A program made the translations under genes and the position numbers. Below, one piece after another: positions 33,801 to 40,731 of a stretch of 64,000 bases of DNA; the stretch's first letter is position 1, and every line of letters begins with the position of its first letter. The notes beneath the pieces are model-generated. The model did not search any database. It saw only the letters and a program-made list of their open reading frames with translations, and was not told the origin of the DNA. The stretch is from positions 248,001-312,000 of the forward strand of contig NZ_JAAAPJ010000008.1 of NCBI RefSeq assembly GCF_009909145.1. Direction: 5' to 3'. The stretch is from Corallococcus silvisoli (GTDB lineage: Bacteria > Myxococcota > Myxococcia > Myxococcales > Myxococcaceae).

Positions 33801-35288
33801 GGGGTGCTGCTCCAACCAATGCGCATGGCGCCCGGCCATCTCGGCGAGTGCGTCTGGCGTCCGCGCTGACAGGCACAGCAGGTGCGCCGGTGGTGTCTCC
33901 ACCGCGACGGGGGCGGGGGGCGGCGGTTCTTCGAGGACGACGTGCGCGTTGGTGCCACTGAAGCCGAAGGCGCTGACCCCGGCGATGCGCGGTCGCTTGC
34001 CTCGGGGCCATGGGAGCGGCTGGCGCGGGACGGACAGCGGGAGGTCCTTCCACGGAATGCGGCTGCTCAGCTCCCCCAACGTCGGGTAGCCGGGGAGGGT
34101 CTCCTGCTGGAGCGAGAGGATCACCTTGAAGAGCCCCGCCATCCCGGCGGCGATCTCCAGGTGCCCGACGAGGGTCTTCGCCGAACCCAGGAGGAGCGGC
34201 CGGTCCTGGGGCCTGTCCGGACCGAAGACCTGTGCCAGCGCGCCCACTTCGATGGGGTCTCCCAGCGCGGTGCCGGTCCCATGGGTCTCGACGTAGTCGA
34301 CGTCCCCCGGCTTCACGCCGGCCCGCGCGAGCGCTCGGCGTACAAGCGCCTCCTGCATCGGGCCGTTGGGGACCGTGAGCCCAGAGCTCGCGCCATCCTG
34401 GTTGAGGGCGGAGCCGCGGATCACCGCGAGGACGCGGTCCCCATCCGCCCGGGCAGCCGACAACGTCTTGAGCACGAGGGCCGCGACTCCCTCGGAGCGC
34501 ACATAGCCGTTGGCCAGCTCGTCGAAGGTCTTGCAGCGGCCGTCAGGCGCCATCATCCGCGCCTTGGAGAAGGCCGCGGTGATCTCCGGCGCGAGGATGA
34601 CGTTCACGCTGGCCGCGAGCGCGACCTGGCACTCCCCCTTGCGCAGGCTCTCGGCCGCGTAGTGCACCGCGACCAGCGCGGACGAGCACGCCGTTTCGAA
34701 GGACACGCACGGCCCGTTGAAGCCGAAGGTGTACGCGAGCCTCCCTGCGGCGACGCTCGTGGCATTGCCCGTCCCCAGGTAGGCCGTCACGTTCTCGACG
34801 CGCTGGAGCGCCATCCGGCAGTAGTCCGACGTGCACACGCCGACGAACACGCCGCCCGGCGTGCCGTACAGCGCATCCGGCGACAGCCCTGCGTTCTCGA
34901 GCGCCTCCCAGGACAGCTCCAGCAGCAGGCGCTGCTGCGGGTCCATCAGCGCCGCTTCGCGCGGTGAGATGCCGAAGAACGGGGCATCGAACCGGTCGAT
35001 GTGCTCCAGGAAGCCGCCGTAGCGCGTCGACATCTTTCCCGGCGCATCCGGGTCCGGGTCGTACAGCGCGTCGATGTTCCAACGCTCCCGAGGCACCTCC
35101 GTGATGCTCGGCTCGCCACGGTGGAGCAGGGTCCAGTAGGCATCCGGGCCCTCCGCGCCTGGAAACCGGCAGCTCATCCCCACGATGGCGATCGGCTCGT
35201 CCTGGGTCTTGCGCAGGACCGCGACCTCGTTCTCCAACCGCTCGATGATGCGGAGGACCTTCTCTGAATCCCGGACGGTCTGCGACAT
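27879..35288 (-). CDS. Type I polyketide synthase, KS-AT-DH-ER-KR-ACP-alpha/beta hydrolase
   Basis: A 2469-aa fully reducing module. An N-terminal coiled-coil docking helix (1-30) precedes KS (32-455: Cys201, His335 in HGTGT, His375), AT (556-855: GHSVGE with Ser648; HAFHS at 749, the malonyl-CoA type), DH (about 922-1210: His955 in HRVYEKVVVP, Asp1134 in HPAVLDG), ER (about 1460-1780: HACAGGVGQAAVQ), KR (about 1800-1985: TGGLGALG, Ser1933, Tyr1946, LDD at 1889 suggesting B-type) and ACP (Ser2110 in LGFDSL). The C-terminus (2190-2469) is an alpha/beta hydrolase with GHSMGG (Ser2284) and GGHNLHTD, resembling free hydrolases more than standard PKS thioesterases. It should add one saturated two-carbon unit and release the chain. 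It follows the ligase gene by 35 nt. Confidence 0.95.
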   Translation of the reverse strand: MSQTVRDSEKVLRIIERLENEVAVLRKTQDEPIAIVGMSCRFPGAEGPDAYWTLLHRGEPSITEVPRERWNIDALYDPDPDAPGKMSTRYGGFLEHIDRFDAPFFGISPREAALMDPQQRLLLELSWEALENAGLSPDALYGTPGGVFVGVCTSDYCRMALQRVENVTAYLGTGNATSVAAGRLAYTFGFNGPCVSFETACSSALVAVHYAAESLRKGECQVALAASVNVILAPEITAAFSKARMMAPDGRCKTFDELANGYVRSEGVAALVLKTLSAARADGDRVLAVIRGSALNQDGASSGLTVPNGPMQEALVRRALARAGVKPGDVDYVETHGTGTALGDPIEVGALAQVFGPDRPQDRPLLLGSAKTLVGHLEIAAGMAGLFKVILSLQQETLPGYPTLGELSSRIPWKDLPLSVPRQPLPWPRGKRPRIAGVSAFGFSGTNAHVVLEEPPPPAPVAVETPPAHLLCLSARTPDALAEMAGRHAHWLEQHPEASLDAVTWTANTGRARFSHRLAVVADAPSALRDKLAAFARTRKVSGKDVQQGVATAMEGRLAFLFTGQGSQFAGMGKELYDLHPAFRETLMRCEEVLAAHLDLPLREVLWGEHTGLLNQTKYTQPALFALEVALARLWQSWGVRPSFVMGHSVGELAAACVADLFDLEDGLKLIAARGRLMQALPEGGAMAVILAGRDTVAPVVAARSEQLSIAALNAPDQTVISGARDAVLAACEQLGHQGIRNRGLLDVSHAFHSALMRPMLEELRAVAETVTFRRPTLDIISNVTGTVAGAELGTPGYWVEHVLAPVDFMAGVRALEANRVAALLEVGPSATLVGLATACVEPGRFVTAASLRAKTAAWQQMLEAAAKLFSHGLPVDLRKAGRCARTPPPRLALPTYPFQRQRYWIHRADGTAAVARSGESHPLLGRKLRSAALPSGDLLFESALSASSPAYLRHHRVYEKVVVPAAGYVEMALAGLWKEDSRAGLSLRNVAVQTALVLPPDAETVVQTHLADMGEHRYRFKILSAASEDAATWRTHVTGEVEVAPARGPAPATVDAAGVHQRFDGAGERLDTEAFYARYAALGLGYSGEFRAVVDLRRLAGDGTQPPEVLARIQPPGVSRDDAAAHALHPAVLDGCFQAVGAMVAEPADVVCLPVGIDALHLLRAVPETVWAHAILRRAPSPGDPRVIADIHLLDDAGNAVCAVEGLQAMRVDRRALTYATATWKEKLYSLTWAHQGLPESEPSDRTAAPRRRWLLLGDRGGAGARLRARLEASGEPCTLVSEGDIAPLDKAAWSRVLADHAAASPLPLAGIVHLWALDDALEGTPSEVAEGSGSEHERALARSCGSVLALVQALMDVPGQRLPRLYLVTRGAQPVTEGERVSATQAALWGLGRTISLEHPSLGCTCVDVDGGDLAPVAAELLQSDAEHQIAVRAGKRHVARWTHAAAQARGQLAIPGESYRLRASAYGALDRLTLVATERREPAAGELELEVCASAINFKDVLYCLGMLEDFSRKAGILRAVDQPLGFECAGRVVRVGAGVTGFSVGDRVFTMAPSALASHVTIDRRLVHRMPGNLSFAQAASIPAAFMTAIYSLEKLARLRPGESVLIHACAGGVGQAAVQIARARGATVFGTASPSKWEHVKKHGVTHVMNSRTLDFAEEVLRLTGGRGVDVVLNSLTGEYISRSADVLAQGGRFIEIGKIGIWSAAEMAAHRPDVEYFSFDLGEVDGNAELQVDLLADAVRGLEDGRLAPLPVKTFPLRQAEAGFRHLAQAKNIGKVVLTLPAGEQTTGPVRADRTYWITGGLGALGLHIARSLVASGARQLVLSGRSEPGDGAREAVESLRAAGAEVLIERVDVADAGQVEAVVQRIARELRPLGGIVHAAGVLDDGVLVKQTWQRFARVLAPKVDGAWNLHRATRSLELDFFVLFSSIAAVMGAPGQGNYATANAFMDGLAASRRSQGLPATSIQWGPWAAGGMAETARAANRARFESLGLGRMSASDNVEVFEHLLHGAPATVAVADMDWTKFLKTVSSPGHSRLYSVLGQGAARSEPPQAGALLARLTGQPEDQRETTLIEFLRRQVASVVGLAASDAVEVTQPLLELGFDSLMAVELKNRVESSLGCTLSPALLFDHPTLMQLGHHLLVDVLKLGAGANPPTFTSAPVEEEAQDAAVPLATLRESFIASSDHARLSVCEWGPADAPLVLCVHGILDQAASWDELAVGLAKRGYRVVALDLRGHGRSGHAPANIALTVVDFLLDLTRVAGHVAGAAKRPFSLVGHSMGGAVATLFASAYPEQVERLILVEPVIPHLREQQGALELLKNDLRYLTEPPAHAPYPDLTTAARMLTLSHGGLSTNRSLKLAQRLTEPCEGGLRWSWDARLRNPLGVDLGFSREHYLTLLGALSVPSTRIYGTTSQFAGTPVLIAPDLHAPRSHSVSIPGGHNLHTDNAAGLLDAVLARLAAES

Positions 35289-35323
35289 GACGTGATGACT
35301 CCTGCGTGTCTGGGAGGGGTGGG

Positions 35324-36904
35324 TCAGTTGACGCGCTTCTCTCGGCCTGCCCAGTACGGCTCGCGCAGGACGCGCTTCAACACCTTGCCGCTCGGGTTCC
35401 TCGGCAGTGCGTCGACGAACTCCACCGTCCGCAGCATCTTGAAGCTCGCGAGGTGCTTGCGCGCGAACGCCATGATGTCGGCCTTGCTCACCGTCGATCC
35501 GGGGCGACGCACCACGATCGCGATGGGCAGCTCACCCCAGCGTTCGTCGGGGATTCCAATCACCGCCACGTCCGCGAGCTCCTCGTGCTGGACGAGGACG
35601 CGCTCGAGCTCCGCCGGATAGATGTTCTCTCCCGCGGAGATGATCAGGTCCTTGATCCGGTCGGTGACGTAGACGAAGCCATCCTCGTCCACGTACCCGG
35701 CGTCGCCGGTGTGAAGCCATCCGTCCACGAGCGTCCTGCGGGTCTCCTCGGGGAGCTTCCAGTACTCCAGCATGTGTCCCGCGGTCTTGAACGCGATCTC
35801 CCCGACCTGTCCGGGCGGGAGGGCGCCGCCGTCCGGCCCGAGGATCTTCACCGACACGCCCCGCAGCGGCCTGCCCGCCGACTTGAGCCGCGGGTTGGTC
35901 GGATCCAGGTGCTCCGCCGAGGGCAGGAACACCGCCATGTTGGTGGTCTCGGACAGGCCGTAGTTCTGCGTGAAGCGGCACTTGAAGAGCCCCTGTGCTC
36001 GCTCCAGGAGCGGCCTGGGCATGGGCGAGCCGCCATAGACGAGCTGGTCGACCGATGACAGGTTCGCGGTCCGGCTGCCGGGCTCCGACAGCATGAAGCG
36101 GATCATCGCCGGGACGAAGGCGACCTTGGTGATGGCGTGCTTCTCGATGAGCTCGAGCGCGGAGGCGCCCGTGAACACCTTCATGATCACGTTCGTCGCG
36201 CCGTTGACCAGCCCATGGACCCCGAACCACAGCCCCCCGACATGGAACGTGGGCAGCGCGAGCAGGGTGATGTCGCCGTCCTTCCAGTGGATCAGCTCGT
36301 CACCCGAGCGCACGACCTCGCGGATGACATCGAGGAAGCAGCCATGGGACAGCACCACGCCCTTGGGTCTTCCACTGGTGCCGCTGGTGTAGACCTGCAC
36401 GACCGCCTGGTCCTTGTCGACGGGGATCGCCTCGTGCCGTCCTGGTCGCGCATCGCGCCACGCCGGGTACACCGGGTAACGCTCGGAGGCGTCATCGAGC
36501 ACGATGACGCGCCTCAGCCGGGGGCAGGATGGCAGGAAGGCCTCGACCATCGCCGTCAGCTCCGGCGTGATGAACAACAGCTCCGACTCGGAGTCCTGGA
36601 CGATGTAGGCGAGCTCGCTCGCCTCCAGCCGCCAGTTGATGCTGAGCATCACCATCCCGGCCTTCGCGCAGCCGAAGAGCAGTTCGTATGCGCTCTCGCT
36701 GTCCGTCCCCAGCACCGCGACGCGCGCCTGACGCGGGAGCCCCTCCGCGATGAGCGCGTTCGCGACGCGGTTGCTGCGCTCCTCCAGGGCGGCGTAGGAG
36801 ACGCGGCGCCCCTCCGCGATGAGCGCGGTGTGTTCAGGGATCGCACGCGCATGGAGGCCCGGGATGTCGGCCAGCGTCGCGACGGCGTCGTAATGCTCCA
36901 GCAT
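35324..36904 (-). CDS. Acyl-CoA/acyl-ACP ligase (FadD-like, AMP-forming)
   Basis: A 526-aa ANL-superfamily adenylating enzyme. The P-loop VQVYTSGTSGRPKGVVLSHG (about 170), TQNYGLSETTNMAV, the DGWLHTGDAGYVDEDGFVY hinge region and the C-terminal PRNPSGKVLKRVLRE with the catalytic Lys are all present. It is closest to CoA ligases of medium/long fatty or aryl acids; amino-acid-type pocket residues were not recognised. Its place between a lone carrier protein and a PKS suggests it activates the acid loaded on that carrier. The ATG at 36904 is chosen (MLEHYDAVATL) over a start at 36970 that lies inside a hairpin. Confidence 0.9.
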   Translation of the reverse strand: MLEHYDAVATLADIPGLHARAIPEHTALIAEGRRVSYAALEERSNRVANALIAEGLPRQARVAVLGTDSESAYELLFGCAKAGMVMLSINWRLEASELAYIVQDSESELLFITPELTAMVEAFLPSCPRLRRVIVLDDASERYPVYPAWRDARPGRHEAIPVDKDQAVVQVYTSGTSGRPKGVVLSHGCFLDVIREVVRSGDELIHWKDGDITLLALPTFHVGGLWFGVHGLVNGATNVIMKVFTGASALELIEKHAITKVAFVPAMIRFMLSEPGSRTANLSSVDQLVYGGSPMPRPLLERAQGLFKCRFTQNYGLSETTNMAVFLPSAEHLDPTNPRLKSAGRPLRGVSVKILGPDGGALPPGQVGEIAFKTAGHMLEYWKLPEETRRTLVDGWLHTGDAGYVDEDGFVYVTDRIKDLIISAGENIYPAELERVLVQHEELADVAVIGIPDERWGELPIAIVVRRPGSTVSKADIMAFARKHLASFKMLRTVEFVDALPRNPSGKVLKRVLREPYWAGREKRVN

Positions 36905-36937
36905 GATGGCTCGCTCTCTTGGGGACGTGGGCGCTCC

Positions 36938-36976
36938 GCTGACGCGACAGGCCTGACTGGGACCTGTCACGTCAGC
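36938..36976 (-). other. Long hairpin inside the biosynthetic operon
   Basis: GCTGACG-C-GACAGG pairs with CCTGTC-A-CGTCAGC: a 13-bp stem with one internal mismatch and an 11-nt loop, between the carrier gene stop (37001) and the ligase start (36904). It has no U-tract, so it may stabilise or pause the message rather than terminate it. Confidence 0.55.
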
Positions 36977-37000
36977 GTGCGCCGCGGGGGGCCGGGCGAC

Positions 37001-37417
37001 TCAGACCTCGTACTTCTCCAACTTCTTTCGAAGCTGCTCCTCGATGGACTCCTGCTGCTCGGACGCTGCTGCGTCCTGGCTCGCTCCGGAATCTTCCTCG
37101 CCGCCGGAGGGGGACCTCGCTGCCTCCCCGAACGCGACGCTCACGACGTACGCGGCCAGGCTCTCCGGGCTGGGGTAGTCGAACAGGAGCGTCGTGCGGA
37201 GCGCACAGCCCAGCTCCTCTTCGAGCAGCTCCTTGAACTCCAGCGCCCGCTTCGAGTCGACGCCCAGGTTCTCGAAGCGCGACCGTGGATGGAGCTCACG
37301 CTCGTCGACGCCCAGCTCGTCGCCGAGGGTCCGCAGGATGGACTCCACGAGCAGGGTCGCTCGCGCGGACGGGGGCGCGGCGGTGAGACGGTCGCGCAGT
37401 CCCAGGAGCGAGTTCAT
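37001..37417 (-). CDS. Stand-alone acyl/peptidyl carrier protein with C-terminal docking helix
   Basis: A 138-aa protein. Residues about 18-95 form a carrier domain with the phosphopantetheine attachment Ser in FENLGVDSKRALEFKELL and LFDYPSPESLAAYV at the end. The last 17 residues (ESIEEQLRKKLEKYEV) form an amphipathic coiled coil like those that dock assembly-line proteins. It overlaps the end of the aminotransferase-condensation gene by 4 nt (ATGA) and has a GGGGGG ribosome site, so it is coupled to it. It probably carries the acceptor that the condensation domain joins to the beta-amino acyl chain and passes the product to the next PKS. Confidence 0.88.
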   Translation of the reverse strand: MNSLLGLRDRLTAAPPSARATLLVESILRTLGDELGVDERELHPRSRFENLGVDSKRALEFKELLEEELGCALRTTLLFDYPSPESLAAYVVSVAFGEAARSPSGGEEDSGASQDAAASEQQESIEEQLRKKLEKYEV

Positions 37418-40400
37418 GCGGCCCCCCGGGCGGGCATGTTCGACCTGCGCGCCGCGTCGGCGCGCTTCGCGTAGTTCTCCACGATCTTCGAGTACAGGTT
37501 GAGCAGGCCGTACACGGCATCCTCGGCGAACAGGCCGGTGTCGTAGTCGAGCTCGATCGTGATGTCCGTCGGCAGCACGAAGACGTTGCAGCAGAGGTCG
37601 AACTCGATCCGGTCATTCACCGCCGCCACCAGCGCGGGTTGATGGCTGCCAAAGCGTGGCAGTTGGCTGACCGGCTCCACGTTGAACGTCACCTCGACTG
37701 GCGCCCCTTGGGCCTCCGAGGTCACCGCGCGGTACTGCTCGCACATCTCCTGGTAGGGGAACATCGCGTGCTTGAACAGCTCCGCCATGTCGTGGCGTGC
37801 GCGCGCCAGGATGGTGTCGAACGTCGCGTCCTGGCCATGGACCGGGAGCAGCGGCAACAGGTTGACGCAGGTCCCGACCACCTGCTTGAGGTCTCGCGTC
37901 GTGCGGTTGGCGAAGGGAATCCCGAGGATGGGCAGGCGGGTCCGGTAGGCCCGGTTGAGGAACACCTGGAAGCCCGCCAGCAGCGCGGTGAACGGCGTCA
38001 CGCCGTCCGCCCGGGCCTGCTCCTTGAACAGGGCGGTGACCTCCTCCCCGATGCTCAAGCGCGCACGCCCCCCCGGCCGGCCACCGACGGCGCCGCGGTG
38101 CCGGAGCGCACCAAAGGCATGGCCGCGCTGGTAGCCCGCGATGGCGTCGAGGGCGCCCTGCCAGTAGCGCTTGTCGCTCGCGTACTGTTCGCCCTGGCGA
38201 TAGTTCGCTTCGTGTTCGCTCCACCGCGTGTAGGGCACGTGGGCCGTGCTCGTGCCTGGGCTCTCGCTGTAGAGCGCCGCGATTCGCTCGAACACCGAGA
38301 CCAGCGCCCAGCCGTCGCACACCAGGTGGTGCACGCAGAGTCCGACGAGCGTGGCGCCATCCGCGAACCGGGTGATGTTGACGCGAACGTTCGCCCCCGC
38401 GTCGGGCGCGAGCGGTGCCTTCTGCTGGTCCGCCATCAGACGATCGATGAGTCCGGGGTCGCTCGAGCGCTCAGCCAGTTCAGCGCGCTCGATGTGGACC
38501 CGCCGCTCCGAAGTGGGGAGCAGCTTCTGCGTCTTCCGTTCGAGGTCGAAGCGGGACCACAGCGCCTCTTGCCCGCTCAGGACCGAGACAATCGCCGCCG
38601 ACAGCCGGTCGATGTCCACCGCCTCATCGAAGCGCAGGCCGTAGCAGAGGTTGCAGGCCACCGACCCGTCGGGCCCGCTTCGCACAAGCTCATGGAAGCG
38701 CCGTTGTGCGTCGGCGAGGGGCCGCTCGGCCTTGCTCGCGTCACGCAGCGGGAGGAGGCGGTGCGCGACGAGCTCGCGGGCGATCTTCCGCACGGACTGG
38801 ACGAAGCGGCTCAGCTCCGCGTCGGTGTGCGCGGTCGACAGGAAGCAGTTGCGGCCTTCCCAGATGAAATAGCCCGCTTCCAGGAGGCGGTAATAGAAGA
38901 CGTCGAGGTTCCCCTTGGTGGAGAAGCGGAAGAGCGACGAGAAGTGCTCGACCGTGACGTCCGCTCCCTCCTCCTCGAACGCGGCGTTGAGCTGGGCACT
39001 GAGCCGCTCCGTTCGCTCGTTCATCGAACGGTAGAGCTGGTCGTCCAGTCCCTGGATGTGTTCGAGCACCGCGAGCGAGGCCGCCATGGCCAGCGGGTGC
39101 TTGGTGAACGTCCCGGCGAAGAAGATGGTGGGCGTGCCGGGGAAGCTCGCGTCGCCGTACTGCCAGAATCCGCCGTCCAGCACGTCCATGTACGCGGCGC
39201 TGCCCGCGACGACTCCAATGGGCATTCCTCCACCCAGGACCTTGCCGTAGGTGCACATGTCCGCGCGGACGCCGAACAGCTGCTGCGCGCCGCCCCGGGC
39301 ACAGCGGAAGCCGGCGATCACCTCGTCGAAGATGAGCGCGATGTCGCGCTCCTGGGTCAGCCGCCGCAGCTGCCGCAGGAACGCCGCGGGCTGCATGCTG
39401 GGCGCGCGGCTCTGCACCGGCTCCGCCAGCACCGCGGCGATCTCCTTCGCGTGGCGTTCGATGTAGTCGAGCGCGCTCTGCTCGCAGTAGTCGAGCACCA
39501 CGGTGTCCTTGACCAGCGAGCCCGGCGTCCCCAGGCTGGCCGGCCGGCTCTCGTCGCTGGACGCGCTGCCTCGCGCGAGGAACGCGTCGAAGGTGCCGTG
39601 GTAGGAGTTCCGGAAGATGACCACCTTGTCCCGTCCGGTCTTCGCCCGGGCGAGCCGGACCGCGGTCATCGTCGCTTCCGTGCCGGTGTTGCAGAACGTC
39701 ACGCGGGCGTGGCCCGTCAGCTCGCAGATCAGCTCGGCGACCCGGCCGGCCAGCGGCGACTGCGGCCCGATGGGCATGCCGCGTTCGAGCTGCGCCTTGA
39801 CCGCGTTCGTCACGAAGTCGGGCGAGTGGCCGAAGAAGTGCGCTCCGAAGCCCATCGTGAAGTCGAGGTACGAATTGCCATCCACGTCGGTGACGTGCGC
39901 GCCCTGCGCCTTCTCCGCGGAGATCGGAAAGACCATCTCCTTCAGGAGGGGACGAAAGCCAGCGGAGACGCGGTTGTCGGCGAGGACCTGGCGGTAGCGC
40001 TGGGCGAGCCGCTTCGACTCCGGTGCCTTGGTCGTCACGCTCGCCGTCAGCTGCTGGATGTGCGCGACCTTCTCCGCGTCGTCCTCACGCTCGTCCTTGC
40101 CCAACTTCACCGAGAACGCGCTGAAGCGATCCGCTTCGGGCTTGCCCGGGCTGGCCGCGGGCGCGGCGCGCACAGGGGCTGGAGCGGCGGACTCCGCCGG
40201 GTTTGCGCGCTGGAGCGTCGCGGGCGCGCTCCGCTCCGGCGTGCGCTCGTTCGCCGCCGTGCCTGCCGGACGCTTGCCGAACAGGCTCAGCTGCCGCGCC
40301 ATCAGGTCCAGCTGCTGCCTGACGATGTCCTCGAGGCCCTGGCGGCCGCCGTCACCTCGCGGCGTCAGGTTCGCCACGCTGAGCTCGGGGAGGGCCGCCA

Positions 40401-40710
40401 CCTCTGGCTCCGTGGCGACCTGGGGCTCCACGGATGCGCCTTGCTCGTGGATGTGGCGCGCGACCTTGGCGATCGTGTTGACCCGTTCGTAGATCTCCAG
40501 GACGGTGAGAGACACGTGGAAGCGCGCGTTGATCTCCTGGAGTACCTCCAGGAGGATCAGCGAGTCGGCCCCCATGTCGGCGAATGGCAGATGGGGGTCG
40601 ATGTTCCCTGGCGCCTGCTTGAGGCAGTACGCGACCTCACGGAGGACCGAATCCGTGATCCGGGACACCGCGTCGTTGCTTGACGTCTCGATGCTCATGT
40701 CAGTTCCCAC
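37414..40710 (-). CDS. ACP-aminotransferase-condensation hybrid enzyme
   Basis: A 1098-aa assembly-line protein. The N-terminal ACP has Ser50 in MGADSLILLE. An Ala/Pro linker with the helix RQQLDLMARQLSLFG follows (about 130-145). A class III, glutamate-1-semialdehyde-like PLP aminotransferase comes next (about 230-650), with NTGTEATMTAVRLARA, IFDEVIAGFRC and the PLP lysine in TYGKVLGGGMPIG (Lys490). The condensation domain (about 660-1085) has the HHLVCDG core (His794, His795, Asp799). This ACP-AMT-C order is that of mycosubtilin/iturin synthetases, where the beta-keto acyl-ACP is transaminated to a beta-amino acyl group and then amidated. The start is GTG 40710 (GGAG 5 nt upstream) or ATG 40698. 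Confidence 0.93.
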   Translation of the reverse strand: MGTDMSIETSSNDAVSRITDSVLREVAYCLKQAPGNIDPHLPFADMGADSLILLEVLQEINARFHVSLTVLEIYERVNTIAKVARHIHEQGASVEPQVATEPEVAALPELSVANLTPRGDGGRQGLEDIVRQQLDLMARQLSLFGKRPAGTAANERTPERSAPATLQRANPAESAAPAPVRAAPAASPGKPEADRFSAFSVKLGKDEREDDAEKVAHIQQLTASVTTKAPESKRLAQRYRQVLADNRVSAGFRPLLKEMVFPISAEKAQGAHVTDVDGNSYLDFTMGFGAHFFGHSPDFVTNAVKAQLERGMPIGPQSPLAGRVAELICELTGHARVTFCNTGTEATMTAVRLARAKTGRDKVVIFRNSYHGTFDAFLARGSASSDESRPASLGTPGSLVKDTVVLDYCEQSALDYIERHAKEIAAVLAEPVQSRAPSMQPAAFLRQLRRLTQERDIALIFDEVIAGFRCARGGAQQLFGVRADMCTYGKVLGGGMPIGVVAGSAAYMDVLDGGFWQYGDASFPGTPTIFFAGTFTKHPLAMAASLAVLEHIQGLDDQLYRSMNERTERLSAQLNAAFEEEGADVTVEHFSSLFRFSTKGNLDVFYYRLLEAGYFIWEGRNCFLSTAHTDAELSRFVQSVRKIARELVAHRLLPLRDASKAERPLADAQRRFHELVRSGPDGSVACNLCYGLRFDEAVDIDRLSAAIVSVLSGQEALWSRFDLERKTQKLLPTSERRVHIERAELAERSSDPGLIDRLMADQQKAPLAPDAGANVRVNITRFADGATLVGLCVHHLVCDGWALVSVFERIAALYSESPGTSTAHVPYTRWSEHEANYRQGEQYASDKRYWQGALDAIAGYQRGHAFGALRHRGAVGGRPGGRARLSIGEEVTALFKEQARADGVTPFTALLAGFQVFLNRAYRTRLPILGIPFANRTTRDLKQVVGTCVNLLPLLPVHGQDATFDTILARARHDMAELFKHAMFPYQEMCEQYRAVTSEAQGAPVEVTFNVEPVSQLPRFGSHQPALVAAVNDRIEFDLCCNVFVLPTDITIELDYDTGLFAEDAVYGLLNLYSKIVENYAKRADAARRSNMPARGAA

Positions 40711-40731
40711 CTGGGCTCCACGAAGGGAGGG

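Noticed and set aside
37639..40683. A 1014-codon plus-strand open frame opposite the ACP-aminotransferase-condensation gene
   Set aside because: It is a GC-bias shadow: the minus strand carries clear domains and catalytic residues, while this frame gives low-complexity Arg/Gly/Gln-rich sequence with no domain.
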